Assembly: GCF_009696065.1 (NCBI RefSeq) | Contig: NZ_VUMS01000019.1 | Coordinates: forward strand, 1-55,319 | Source of the DNA: Oliverpabstia intestinalis | GTDB lineage: Bacteria > Bacillota > Clostridia > Lachnospirales > Lachnospiraceae | DNA length: 55,319 bases | Reading direction: 5' to 3' | Shown: positions 1 through 8,365 of the stretch, in pieces | How positions within the stretch are numbered: position 1 is the stretch's first letter | How the letters are laid out: each line of letters opens with the position of its first letter | Program-made: the position numbers and the translations under genes | Notes under the pieces: model-generated | Database searches by the model: none | What the model was told of the DNA's origin: nothing | What the model saw: only the letters and a program-made list of their open reading frames with translations

Positions 1-100
1 ATATTATGTAGCGACAGTAGGCAATATTACAGAAGAAGCTGTAAAAGAATATATACAGCAGCAAAAAGAAGAATCTAAAAGAGAAGATACACGACGGTAA
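1..100 (+). CDS. tnpA: IS200/IS605 TnpA transposase, C-terminal end (partial)
   Basis: This is the last 32 codons of a transposase that begins before the window. The tail starts YYVATVGNITEEAVKEYI and ends in a charged Gln/Lys/Glu/Arg-rich stretch, which matches the C-terminus of the small Y1 (HUH) single-strand transposases of the IS200/IS605 family. The stop codon is at 98-100. The catalytic HUH motif and tyrosine lie outside the window. The call is supported by the hairpins that follow directly, which look like the right end of such an element. Whether a tnpB gene is also present cannot be seen. Confidence 0.75.
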   Translation, partial: YYVATVGNITEEAVKEYIQQQKEESKREDTRR

Positions 101-187
101 GCCTCTTTCAGAGGCAAGCCGGTATGATTGCTTGAGGCATCCGCCTTTTAGGCGTGCAGGCATAGGACCCTTATAGGGTCAAAAACA

Positions 188-210
188 AACCACCACTTGA
201 AGTGGTGGTT
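188..210. repeat. Subterminal hairpin of the IS200/IS605 right end
   Basis: Perfect inverted repeat with 11-base arms at 188-198 and 200-210 around one base; in practice a 10-bp stem with a 3-base loop. In the IS200/IS605 family the transposase binds such imperfect or perfect hairpins near each end in single-stranded DNA. Confidence 0.7.
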
Positions 211-220
211 ATGACTTAAA

Positions 221-802
221 AAGAAAAACGCCTTTGAGCTGACGGATATGGTGCGTATCGGATATGGCGGTGTTATCTGTGTGGAGGCCGGAGGACCAAC
301 GCCGGGGCTTGGCTGCGCAGGCAGAGGTATCATTACGGCTCTGGAAAAGCTGAAGGAGAAGGGCGCTTATGAAGTGTACCGGCCGGATGTGGTAATGTAT
401 GATGTTCTGGGCGATGTGGTCTGCGGCGGATTTTCCATGCCCATGCGCAAAGGCTATGCGGATCAGGTGTTTATTATTACATCCGGTGAAAATATGGCGA
501 TTCATGCGGCAGCCAATATCGCCATGGCCGTGGAGAATTTTAAGAACCGGGGATATGCGGCTCTGGGAGGTCTGATTCTCAACCGGCGGAATGTGAAGCG
601 GGAAGATGAGAAGGTGGAGGAGCTGGCCCGGGATTTTCAAACGGAGATCATTGGCAGTTTGTCCCACAGCGAGCAGGTGACACTGGCGGAGGAAAGGCAG
701 CAGATACTTCTGGAAGCATTTCCGGATAGTGAAATGGCAGAGGAGTACAGAGAACTGGCCCGCCGGATGATGGCGGTATGCCGGGGAGGAGAAAAATGTT
801 AA
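221..802 (+). pseudogene. Nitrogenase iron protein (NifH)-like, N-terminus removed by IS insertion
   Basis: The reading frame is open from just after the insertion element and reads [16 protein letters not shown], typical of the interior of NifH-family ATPases. It keeps both cysteines that ligate the 4Fe-4S cluster at the dimer interface, in GLGCAGRG (about 313) and DVVCGGF (about 415). The first part of the family, including the P-loop that binds MgATP, is missing and presumably lies left of the element. A methionine at 248 could start a 184-residue product, but it would lack the nucleotide site. The gene ends at 802, overlapping the next gene by 7 bases. In the intact state it would be the ATP-driven electron donor to the two component-1-like proteins downstream. 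Confidence 0.8.
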
Positions 803-2172
803 AACGTGCAGGAGAGAGCATCGATCCGGCGGGAGCTGTGATCGCCATAAAGGATGCAGCGTGGCCGGCGCCTTTTGCGTCGGAGCTGGAATTTAATTCT
901 CCGGCTCACGGCACCTGGAATATTGTTCATACAGGTATGAGGGTACCGGGAGCCAGGCAGATCTATGTCTGTGCCGGCAACTGCATGCGGGGAGTGGTAT
1001 TGACGGCCGCGGAGATGAATGAAGCCGATCGTTTTTCATTTGTTATTGTGGAAGAAGAGAATCTGCTGAACGGCAACCTGGAGGACGTGACCATTGACGG
1101 TGTAACAGATGTGATAGAGAAACTGGATGAGAGACCGAAGGCGGTGCTGCTTTTTACAGTATGTCTGCATCATTTTCTTGGCTGTGACCTGGAAAGAGTG
1201 TACGGAGAGCTGGAGTCGAGATTTCCGGATATTTTCTTTGTCCGCTGTTATATGGATCCTATTATGCAGAAAAATGGCCTGACACCGGATCAGAAGCTGC
1301 GTAAGGCCATGTATGATCCGCTGCCGCGTCTGACAGAAGAAGAGATTAATAACAGAGCTGTGAGCCTTCTGGGAAGTGATTTTGCGCTGGATGAAACTTC
1401 CGATATAGCGAGGATTCTGGAGGCAAACGATTTTGCGCTCCGGGAGCTTCCGAAATGCAGCACATGGGAGGAATACCTGAATCTGGCGGAGAGCGGGATG
1501 TTTATCTCCTGTTATCCTTCCGGCAGATATGGTGCGGAGGAACAGGCAGGACGTCTTGGACGGAAACACTTGTATCTTCCGGCATGTTTCAGTTATGAAG
1601 AAATCATCAGGCATCTGGAAGAGCTGGCGGCATCCCTGAGGCAGCTGCGGGATAAGGGTGGATCAGAGAATATGAAAGAGATATCTCTGTTGAACTATGA
1701 TGCGGAAATTGCGTCCTGTGAGGCGGCTTTGGCCGGTGCCTTGTCGGAAATAGGAGATATGCCGGTTGCCATTGACTGTACCTTTCATCCGAGGCCTCTG
1801 GGGCTGGCAAGATTGCTGATAGCCCATGGATTCTCTGTGAATACGGTTTATCTGGACGGTATCAGCCCGGAGGAAAAAGATGATTTTGAATGGCTGAGAG
1901 TCCATGCACCGGAGCTTGTACTGTCAGCGACGATCCAGGTGAAGATGCGCGTCCTGCCAAGGCATGGTGAACGTGAGGTGCTGGCCATCGGCCAGAAAGC
2001 GGCATGGTTTACGGGCAGCAGACATTTTGTGAATGTGGTACAGGGCGGCGGTCTATATGGATTTGACGGCATCCGCCGACTGGCCGGTCTGATGACGGAA
2101 GCAATTCATGAGGAAAAAGATACGGAAGACCTGGTTATCCGGAAGGGATGGGGGTGCGAAAGCTGCATATGA
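796..2172 (+). CDS. Nitrogenase component 1-like protein, first subunit
   Basis: A 458-residue protein of the nitrogenase component 1 (NifD/NifK/BchN/BchB-like) superfamily. Start ATG 796 is preferred over 778 because GGGGAGGAG lies just before it; it overlaps the nifH-like stop. Cys59 and Cys63 in VCAGNC, and Cys123 and Cys130 in CLHHFLGC, are placed like cluster ligands in this superfamily. The C-terminus carries CESC. The segment [24 protein letters not shown] fits the family fold. In known members, paired subunits hold an iron-sulfur cluster and an active-site cofactor or substrate. This one is not clearly NifD, BchN, CfbD or Mar, and its substrate cannot be read from the sequence. It overlaps the next gene by an ATGA junction, indicating one operon. 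Confidence 0.78.
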   Translation: MLKRAGESIDPAGAVIAIKDAAWPAPFASELEFNSPAHGTWNIVHTGMRVPGARQIYVCAGNCMRGVVLTAAEMNEADRFSFVIVEEENLLNGNLEDVTIDGVTDVIEKLDERPKAVLLFTVCLHHFLGCDLERVYGELESRFPDIFFVRCYMDPIMQKNGLTPDQKLRKAMYDPLPRLTEEEINNRAVSLLGSDFALDETSDIARILEANDFALRELPKCSTWEEYLNLAESGMFISCYPSGRYGAEEQAGRLGRKHLYLPACFSYEEIIRHLEELAASLRQLRDKGGSENMKEISLLNYDAEIASCEAALAGALSEIGDMPVAIDCTFHPRPLGLARLLIAHGFSVNTVYLDGISPEEKDDFEWLRVHAPELVLSATIQVKMRVLPRHGEREVLAIGQKAAWFTGSRHFVNVVQGGGLYGFDGIRRLAGLMTEAIHEEKDTEDLVIRKGWGCESCI

Positions 2173-3440
2173 GACAAGCCTATCGTATTATACCAATCTA
2201 TACGGCGGATGTATCCGGTGTATGCTCTGCTTTGTATGAGCTGGGAGGCATGACGGTCATGCATGATCCTTCCGGCTGTAATTCTACTTATAATACTCAT
2301 GATGAGATTCGGTGGTATGATCAGGACAGTCTGATCTTCATTTCCGGATTGTCGGAAATTGATGCCATCATGGGGAATGATGATAAATTTGTTCATGATA
2401 CGGCAAAAGCGGCACATGAACTGAAACCGAGATTTATTGCCCTGGCCAGTTCGCCGATACCATTTTTAAATGGAACGGATTTTCCTGCTCTGGCGGAGAT
2501 CCTGGAGGACGAAACGGGGATACCGGCTTTTGCCGTGCCGACCAATGGTATGCATGATTATGTGTATGGTGCGGGGATGGCCCTGGCGGCCATAGCGGAG
2601 CGGTTCACAGACCCGGCGGCCAATTCGGGTGCGGGCGGTTCCGGGGGAACAGAAGGTCCTGACGGGCCAGGCAGTTGTGGAAGCACGGCTGGTTCCTGCG
2701 GGAATCCAAGGAGTGTTAATATTCTGGGTGTGACACCTCTGGATTTTGGACCGCTCTCCCATGGGGAGACAATGAAGAAGTCTCTGGAAACTATGGGATG
2801 GTATGTAATTTCCACCTGGGCCATGGGAGATGGACTGGAGACGATTTCGAGGGCTGGCGAGGCAGCGGTAAATCTGGTGGTTTCATCCGTGGGCCTTCGT
2901 GCTGCAAAGGTACTTCGGGAAAAATTTGGCACACCTTATGTGGTGGGTGCTCCGGTGGGAGAATTCACCGAAAAACTATCGATGACCATGGAACGGGCTG
3001 TGGAAAGCCGGGAATGCGAAGTGGCTTATCTGACGGCACACACTTCGGTCAGCGGATCTGGGGGTGAAGGCACAGGTACATGGATATCTGCGAGCAGTTC
3101 GATGGAAGAACCTGATGTGGCTGATATAACGCTGATCGGGGAACCGGTGACCATGGGTTCGTTGGCCGCGGCTATTGAAAATCAGTACGGCCGGTCTGTG
3201 CGCGTACTCTGTCCCCTGGAAGAGTGGGAAGGATTGCTGTCACCAGAGGATGAGGCGGTCAGCGGAGAAGAGGAGATGGAGGAGAAGCTGAAGAATGCGA
3301 AAATAATTGTGGCAGATCCGCTGTATAAGCCAATATGTCCAAAGGATTCCCGCTTTTATGAATTGCCTCACATTGCATTCTCCGGAAGAATTTTCCTGAA
3401 AAAAATAAAAAAGATGCCGGGCTTTGCTGAACTTTTATAA
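2169..3440 (+). CDS. Nitrogenase component 1-like protein, second subunit
   Basis: A 423-residue component 1-like protein, the expected partner of the preceding subunit. ATG 2169 overlaps the upstream stop as ATGA; an in-frame ATG at 2148 is possible. Cys19 (SGVCSAL) and Cys37 (HDPSGCNST) sit near the N-terminus where component 1 proteins bind an iron-sulfur cluster. The segments SGLSEIDAIMGNDDKF and ALASSPIPFLNGTDF follow the family pattern. Residues about 150-180 form a Gly/Ser-rich stretch with two Cys-Gly pairs that looks like a flexible insertion. No nifE, nifN or nifB cofactor genes are in view, so this is unlikely to be a molybdenum nitrogenase. Its physiological reaction is unknown. 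Confidence 0.75.
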   Translation: MRQAYRIIPIYTADVSGVCSALYELGGMTVMHDPSGCNSTYNTHDEIRWYDQDSLIFISGLSEIDAIMGNDDKFVHDTAKAAHELKPRFIALASSPIPFLNGTDFPALAEILEDETGIPAFAVPTNGMHDYVYGAGMALAAIAERFTDPAANSGAGGSGGTEGPDGPGSCGSTAGSCGNPRSVNILGVTPLDFGPLSHGETMKKSLETMGWYVISTWAMGDGLETISRAGEAAVNLVVSSVGLRAAKVLREKFGTPYVVGAPVGEFTEKLSMTMERAVESRECEVAYLTAHTSVSGSGGEGTGTWISASSSMEEPDVADITLIGEPVTMGSLAAAIENQYGRSVRVLCPLEEWEGLLSPEDEAVSGEEEMEEKLKNAKIIVADPLYKPICPKDSRFYELPHIAFSGRIFLKKIKKMPGFAELL

Positions 3441-3464
3441 TAGCATGAAACAAGGAGGAGTAAG

Positions 3465-4670
3465 ATGGGACTGAATGATACACCGTCGGGTGAGCGGGTG
3501 CATATCGGTTTTTTTGGTCGGAGAAATGCGGGTAAATCCAGCCTGGTCAATGCTGTGACGGGACAGGAGCTGGCGGTGGTTTCTCAGACGAGGGGAACGA
3601 CGACGGATCCGGTAAGCAAGGCCATGGAGCTGCTGCCTGTTGGGCCGGTCGTGATTATTGATACGCCCGGTTTTGATGATGAGGGTGCCCTTGGTGAACT
3701 GAGAGTAAGGAAGACAAGGCAGGTGCTGAACCGTACGGATGTGGCGGTACTGGTGGCAGACAGTACAGAAGGTCTGAAGGAATGCGACAGGGAATTGATC
3801 GCACTGTTTCGGCAAAAGGAGATTCCTTATCTGATTGCATGGAATAAATGCGATCTGCTGACGGAGATTCCGGAGGAATCTGCCAGTGAGATTTATGTCA
3901 GTGCCACGGAAAGGATACATATAGAAGAACTGAAGGAAAAGATTGCCCGCCTCGGAAAGACAGAGGAGAACAAGCTGATGCTGGTGGGCGATCTGATCCA
4001 TCCGGGCGATCTGGTCGTGCTGGTTATTCCGATCGACAAGGCTGCGCCGAAGGGACGTCTGATCCTGCCGCAGCAGCAAGTGATCCGGGATATACTGGAA
4101 GCGGAGGCTGCCGCTGTCTGTGTCAAAGAATATGAACTGCGGGAGACACTGGACAAATTCAGGGAACCGCCTGCGCTGGTCATTACGGACAGCCAGGTCT
4201 TTGCCAAGGTATCTGCTGATGTGCCGCCGGAAATACCGCTGACTTCCTTCTCCATTTTGATGGCCCGTTACAAGGGGCTTCTGGATATGGCTGTCAGGGG
4301 TGTGGCTGCTGTGGAAAAGCTGCAGGATGGGGATACGGTACTTATTGCCGAAGGCTGTACCCATCACAGGCAGTGCGATGATATCGGCAGCGTAAAGATT
4401 CCGCGATGGCTGAAAAATTATACGGGAAAGAAACTGAATATCGAACTGTGTTCAGGCAGAGAATTTCCCGATGATCTGTCAAAATATGCGCTGATTATCC
4501 ATTGCGGCGGCTGCATGCTCAATGAGCGGGAAGTAAGATACAGAATGAAATGCGCGGCAGATCAGCAGGTGCCGATTACCAATTATGGCATTGCCATTGC
4601 CTATATGCAGGGAATTCTGAAGCGGAGTATTGGCATATTCCCGCATCTTCTGCTGGAATTTGAAGAGTAG
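3465..4670 (+). CDS. hydF: [FeFe]-hydrogenase maturation GTPase HydF
   Basis: HydF is the scaffold on which the 2Fe subcluster of the [FeFe]-hydrogenase H-cluster is built before transfer to the apo-enzyme. The 401-residue protein has a GTPase domain with a P-loop at residues 18-26 (GRRNAGKSS), the switch sequence DTPGFDD and NKCD. The C-terminal cluster domain shows the diagnostic CTH (Cys297, His299) followed by HCGGC (His346, Cys347, Cys350). Length is normal for the family. AAGGAGGAG precedes the start. The gene begins 24 bases after the nitrogenase-like subunit and is followed 17 bases later by aspartate ammonia-lyase. HydE, HydG and the hydrogenase itself are not in the window. Confidence 0.93.
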   Translation: MGLNDTPSGERVHIGFFGRRNAGKSSLVNAVTGQELAVVSQTRGTTTDPVSKAMELLPVGPVVIIDTPGFDDEGALGELRVRKTRQVLNRTDVAVLVADSTEGLKECDRELIALFRQKEIPYLIAWNKCDLLTEIPEESASEIYVSATERIHIEELKEKIARLGKTEENKLMLVGDLIHPGDLVVLVIPIDKAAPKGRLILPQQQVIRDILEAEAAAVCVKEYELRETLDKFREPPALVITDSQVFAKVSADVPPEIPLTSFSILMARYKGLLDMAVRGVAAVEKLQDGDTVLIAEGCTHHRQCDDIGSVKIPRWLKNYTGKKLNIELCSGREFPDDLSKYALIIHCGGCMLNEREVRYRMKCAADQQVPITNYGIAIAYMQGILKRSIGIFPHLLLEFEE

Positions 4671-4687
4671 CAGAAAGAGGTGTTGTT

Positions 4688-6016
4688 ATGAGACTGGAAA
4701 AGGATATGCTGGGAGAAAAGGCGCTGCCGGAGGAAGCTCTTTACGGTATTAATACTGCCCGGGCTATGGAGAATTTTAATCTGGGACAGAAGTCGGTGAA
4801 CCGGGGACTGATCAGAGCCATGGTTCTGGTGAAAAAGGCAGCGGCAGTAACCTATCTGAATCTGGGAATGGGCAAGCCGGAAGTGGAAAGTGCCATCATT
4901 GCTGCCTGTGATGAAGTATTGAACAGTGAAGATAAATATGAATCGTATTTTCCGGTACAGGCACTGCAGGGCGATGCGGGAACGTCTACCAATATGAATG
5001 TCAATGAGGTTCTGGCCAATCTGGCACTGAAGTCGCTGGGACAGAATCCCGGAGATTATGAGGTGATACATCCGCTGGATGATGTAAACCGGGGGCAGTC
5101 CACCAATGATGTCTATCCAACGGCTCTTCGTATAGCCGCCATCCGGCAGCTGCGCCTTCTGTCTGACGAATGTGCAAAACTGCAGACTGCTTTACAGGAG
5201 AAGGAAAGTCAGTGGCAGGATGTGGATAAGCTGGGGCGGACAGAACTGATGGATGCGGTTCCCATCACAGCCGGTGAGGAGTTTGGGGCCTATGCCCAGG
5301 CCATTGCCAGAGACCGGTGGCGGCTTTACAAGGTGGAGGAACGGCTGCGGCAGGTCAATATTGGCGGCACGGCGGTGGGATTGTCTAATAATGCTGATAG
5401 AAAATATCGATTCGGTGTGATAGAGGAGCTGCGTCGTCTGACCGGATATGGTCTGGCTGCGGCGGAGTATCCAATGGACATAACTCAGAATAATGATGTG
5501 TTTGTGGAGGTCTCCGGTCTGATCAAAGCGCTGGCGGTTAATCTTATGAAGATTGCCAATGATTTGCGCCTGATGAATTCGGGCCCTCATGGCGGTCTGG
5601 GTGAAATGGTGCTGCCCGAGGTTCAGCAGGGGAGTACAATTATGCCGGGAAAGGTGAATCCGGTTATGGCGGAAATGGTCATGCAGTGTGCCATGAGGGT
5701 GGCGGCCAATGATACGGCCATTACCATGGCAGCCGCCCACGGGGAATTTGAACTGAATGCCTTTTTGCCGCTCATTGCCGACAGTCTGCTGGAAAGTCTG
5801 GCGCTTATGACAGAGGCGGTCCGTCTGTTCAGAGAGAAATGTATTGTGCCATTGCGCATCAATGAAGAAGCATGCCGGAAACATCTGAATGCTTCCAGTG
5901 CATTTGCCGCATCCTATGCGCCGGTGCTGGGCTATGATAAAGTAAGCCGTATCATTCGTGATTATACGCCGGAAGAAGCTGTGAAGCTGCTGAAAAAATG
6001 TGTGGAGGAAAGATAA
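4688..6016 (+). CDS. aspA: Aspartate ammonia-lyase (fumarase/aspartase superfamily)
   Basis: Predicted to convert L-aspartate to fumarate and ammonia. The 442-residue protein carries the superfamily signature GSTIMPGKVNPV at about residues 315-326, plus GDAGTSTNMNVNEV and GQSTNDVYPTALR, which form the active site. It is slightly shorter than typical aspartases of about 468 residues, and assignment within the superfamily (aspartase rather than fumarase) rests on overall pattern and context. An aspartase-like gene next to hydF is known from other anaerobes. A plausible reason is local ammonia supply, because ammonium contributes to the dithiomethylamine bridge of the H-cluster; that link is an inference here. 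AGAGGTG precedes the start. Confidence 0.85.
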   Translation: MRLEKDMLGEKALPEEALYGINTARAMENFNLGQKSVNRGLIRAMVLVKKAAAVTYLNLGMGKPEVESAIIAACDEVLNSEDKYESYFPVQALQGDAGTSTNMNVNEVLANLALKSLGQNPGDYEVIHPLDDVNRGQSTNDVYPTALRIAAIRQLRLLSDECAKLQTALQEKESQWQDVDKLGRTELMDAVPITAGEEFGAYAQAIARDRWRLYKVEERLRQVNIGGTAVGLSNNADRKYRFGVIEELRRLTGYGLAAAEYPMDITQNNDVFVEVSGLIKALAVNLMKIANDLRLMNSGPHGGLGEMVLPEVQQGSTIMPGKVNPVMAEMVMQCAMRVAANDTAITMAAAHGEFELNAFLPLIADSLLESLALMTEAVRLFREKCIVPLRINEEACRKHLNASSAFAASYAPVLGYDKVSRIIRDYTPEEAVKLLKKCVEER

Positions 6017-6056
6017 TGTCGCTTCCGATGCGACCATAAAAAATGAAATATCCTGT

Positions 6057-6095
6057 AAAATGTGGTTGTAAATGAAAATATAGCCACATTTTTTT
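6057..6095 (+). terminator. Rho-independent terminator after the hydF-aspA genes
   Basis: AAATGTGG (6057-6064 region) pairs with CCACATTT (6084-6091) across an 18-20 base loop and runs into a T tract. The stem is short (8 bp) and AT-rich, so termination may be partial. It separates the metalloenzyme operon from the von Willebrand A gene. Confidence 0.5.
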
Positions 6096-6110
6096 GAGGA
6101 GGTTTGAGAT

Positions 6111-6764
6111 ATGAAGAACGATTTAACTGAGCTTGTATTTATTCTTGACAGAAGCGGTTCCATGAGGGGGCTGGAGGGGGATACCATCGGCGGATTTAAT
6201 GCCATGATTGACAGACAGAAGCAGCAGGAAGGGGAAGCTTATGTTTCCACCATTTTATTTGATAATTTCAGTGAGGTGCTCCATGACAGAGTGAAGCTGT
6301 CAGAGATTGGGGTCATGACAGAAAAGGATTATACAGTCAGGGGCTGTACGGCATTGATGGATGCCATCGGCGGTGTCATTCACCATATAGGGAATATCCA
6401 TAAATACGCCCGTCCGGAGGATGTGCCGGCACATACAATCTTTGTTATTACGACAGATGGCATGGAGAATGCCAGCCGTCGTTACAGCAGTGAGATGGTG
6501 AAGAGAATGATTGAACGGGAGAAGCAGAAGTACGGCTGGGAGTTTATTTTCATGGCAGCCAATATTGATGCTGCAGAGACTGCAGCATGCTTTGGCATCG
6601 ATGAGCAGCATGCAGTGAATTATCATGCGGACAGTATAGGAACGAAGAATGTTTATGAAGCTGTTTCCGAGGCAGTCAGTCAGGTAAGGAACGCCAGACC
6701 GCTGAGTGGGTCCTGGCGTGCAAAAGCGGATCAGGATTATAATGAGAGAAAGCATGTGGGATAA
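6111..6764 (+). CDS. von Willebrand factor A (vWA) domain protein
   Basis: A 217-residue, single-domain vWA protein without signal peptide or membrane segment, so presumably cytoplasmic. The metal-ion-dependent adhesion site is complete: D13-x-S15-x-S17 (DRSGSM), Thr80 (GCTALMDAIG) and Asp116 (TTDGMEN). Such domains bind partner proteins through a divalent cation. AGGAGG at about 6097 gives a good ribosome binding site. A macro-domain gene begins 68 bases downstream on the same strand, suggesting joint function. The vWA type resembles the small TerY-like cytoplasmic vWA proteins of stress and conflict loci. The specific function is unknown. Confidence 0.85.
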   Translation: MKNDLTELVFILDRSGSMRGLEGDTIGGFNAMIDRQKQQEGEAYVSTILFDNFSEVLHDRVKLSEIGVMTEKDYTVRGCTALMDAIGGVIHHIGNIHKYARPEDVPAHTIFVITTDGMENASRRYSSEMVKRMIEREKQKYGWEFIFMAANIDAAETAACFGIDEQHAVNYHADSIGTKNVYEAVSEAVSQVRNARPLSGSWRAKADQDYNERKHVG

Positions 6765-6832
6765 TATAGCGTGGACAAATCTATGATCCCGATGTACACT
6801 ATCTGTAAGAGGCAGATAGGAAGGGTGATAGG

Positions 6833-7873
6833 ATGCCATTACAGATAATCAGGAATGATATTACGAAGGTGACATGTGATGCGATCGTCAATGCGGCGAA
6901 TTCGTCTTTGCTTGGCGGCGGTGGTGTGGATGGTGCCATCCACCGGGCGGCAGGGCCGGAGCTTCTGGATGAATGCAGGGGGCTTGGCGGCTGTCGGACA
7001 GGCCAGGCGAAGATTACGGGCGCTTACCGACTGCCGTGCCGTTATGTTATTCATACGGTGGGTCCAATCTGGAGAGGCGGACGTCATGGAGAGAGGGAAC
7101 TGCTCACATCCTGTTACCGGGAATCGCTGAAGCTGGCAGAGCAGTATGAATGTGAATCAGTGGCCTTCCCGTTGATTTCTTCGGGCATATATGGATATCC
7201 GAAGGAGGAGGCACTGCAGGTGGCTGTGGAAGTGATCAGTGACTTTATTTTGTATCATGATATGAATGTATTCATCGTGGTCTTTGACAGAGCCGGTTTC
7301 CAGATCAGTAAAAAGCTGATGAAGGATATCGAAGAATATATTGATGAATATTATGTGGAGACGCACAGTGACGATATTGGCAGGCGAATACAGAGGGCCA
7401 TGATCCGGGAAGAGGCGGCAGAATATCAGGCACAGTCCTTTGCAGTAGAAAGAAGTGTGCAGAAGACGCCAAGGAAGCTTGATACTGCGAAGCCTGTCAG
7501 GAGCAGGGATCTGGATGATATCATCCGGCAGTTGGATGAAAGCTTTTCACAGATGCTGCTGAGAAAAATCGAAGAGAAGGGCATGACAGATGCCCAGTGC
7601 TATAAAAAGGCCAATATAGATAGGAAACTATTTTCCAAAATTCGAGGCGATATTCATTATAAGCCGAAGAAGACCACGGTGCTGGCCTTTGCCATTGCAC
7701 TGGAACTGGATCTGGAAGAAACGAAGGATATGCTGATGAAAGCGGGGTTTGCTCTTTCACACAGCAGCAAATTCGATGTTATCATCGAATACTTTATTAG
7801 AAAAGGCAATTATAATATTTATGAGATCAACGAAGCACTGTTTGCATTTGATCAGAGTTTACTGGGTATGTAG
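6833..7873 (+). CDS. Macro-domain protein (ADP-ribose binding) with C-terminal helical domain
   Basis: Residues about 1-165 are a macro domain of the O-acetyl-ADP-ribose deacetylase/YmdB type: [22 protein letters not shown] binds the ribose and phosphates, and ISSGIYGYP is the second conserved loop. It would bind or hydrolyse ADP-ribose derivatives. The remaining 180 residues are not part of that enzyme family. After a charged linker (about 175-222) comes a helical region with [20 protein letters not shown] and [27 protein letters not shown], which looks like a helix-turn-helix of the Cro/phage repressor type. The protein may couple ADP-ribose sensing to DNA or protein binding; that is inference. 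GGAAGGGTG provides the ribosome binding site. Confidence 0.88.
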   Translation: MPLQIIRNDITKVTCDAIVNAANSSLLGGGGVDGAIHRAAGPELLDECRGLGGCRTGQAKITGAYRLPCRYVIHTVGPIWRGGRHGERELLTSCYRESLKLAEQYECESVAFPLISSGIYGYPKEEALQVAVEVISDFILYHDMNVFIVVFDRAGFQISKKLMKDIEEYIDEYYVETHSDDIGRRIQRAMIREEAAEYQAQSFAVERSVQKTPRKLDTAKPVRSRDLDDIIRQLDESFSQMLLRKIEEKGMTDAQCYKKANIDRKLFSKIRGDIHYKPKKTTVLAFAIALELDLEETKDMLMKAGFALSHSSKFDVIIEYFIRKGNYNIYEINEALFAFDQSLLGM

Positions 7874-7900
7874 AAAAGTCAAAATGGAATCTTAGTATGT

Positions 7901-7931
7901 AGGGAGACCTGCCATTGGCAGGTCCCTCTGC
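7901..7931 (+). terminator. Probable terminator after the macro-domain gene
   Basis: AGGGAGACCTGCC pairs with GGCAGGTCCCT across ATT, with a two-base bulge in the left arm. The T-rich tail is weak (CTCTGCATTTT), so this is a likely but not ideal Rho-independent terminator. Confidence 0.5.
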
Positions 7932-7994
7932 ATTTTAAAGAAAAATTCAAAAAGGGACTCGACTATATAGTTAGTATATGGTTTAAGATGGGGG

Positions 7995-8313
7995 ATGCAG
8001 TGTGGAAAAAAGATTTTAATTCGTAATGCGAAAGCGATAGTAACATGTGATTCCGAAGATCGTGAAGATCGGACAGAATCTGACAGATACATATGATGAA
8101 GTCATCGATGCGACGGATAAATTTGTGTATCCTGGACTTATCAATACGCATCATCACTTTTTTCAAACATTTGTAAGAAATCTGAGAACTATTGATTATC
8201 CGAATATGACTGTACCGGAATGGCTGGATAAGGCCTATCGTGTATTCCAGAAGGTGGACGGAGATGTCAGCCAGAACTATATAACACAAATACAAATGCA
8301 GATTCTGTCATAG
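7995..8313 (+). pseudogene. Amidohydrolase (cytosine/guanine deaminase-like) remnant
   Basis: The gene opens at ATG 7995 with QCGKKILIRNAKAIVTCDS, the N-terminal beta strand region of metal-dependent amidohydrolases. It then loses frame near 8050. In the shifted frame it continues KIVKIGQNLTDTYDEVIDAT and YPGLINTHHHFFQTFVRNL, which contains the metal-binding HHH motif. The segment expected between the two parts is shortened, and everything after about residue 90 of a family normally over 400 residues is gone; the last dozen codons before the stop at 8313 do not resemble the family. This is a decayed gene with an internal deletion or frameshift and a lost 3' end. Confidence 0.8.
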
Positions 8314-8365
8314 AGCAAGTTGCGATGAGCATGTTTCCGGAGTTTTTTATGTTAGTCTGCAAACA

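Larger units (their letters stand above)
1..220 (+). mobile_element. IS200/IS605-family insertion sequence, right end
   Basis: The transposase tail is followed by several short hairpins (101-115, 141-161, 165-180) and then a perfect 11-base inverted repeat at 188-210, AACCACCACTT / AAGTGGTGGTT. A strong subterminal hairpin of this kind is what IS200/IS605 TnpA recognises at the right end. The exact cleavage point is not certain and is placed near 211-220, because nifH-like coding sequence resumes by about 221. The left end is outside the window. No target duplication is expected in this family. Confidence 0.7.

Noticed and set aside
221-3440. True molybdenum nitrogenase (nifHDK)
   Set aside because: The component 1-like proteins are shorter than NifD/NifK, cofactor assembly genes are absent, and neighbours do not relate to nitrogen fixation.
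3435-4367. 310-codon open frame on the minus strand
   Set aside because: It lies antisense to hydF, has a His/Gln/Arg-rich composition without domains, and lacks a ribosome binding site. The plus-strand protein carries the motifs.
5192-6205. 337-codon minus-strand frame
   Set aside because: Antisense to the aspartate ammonia-lyase gene and rich in His, Gln and Ile with no recognisable family.
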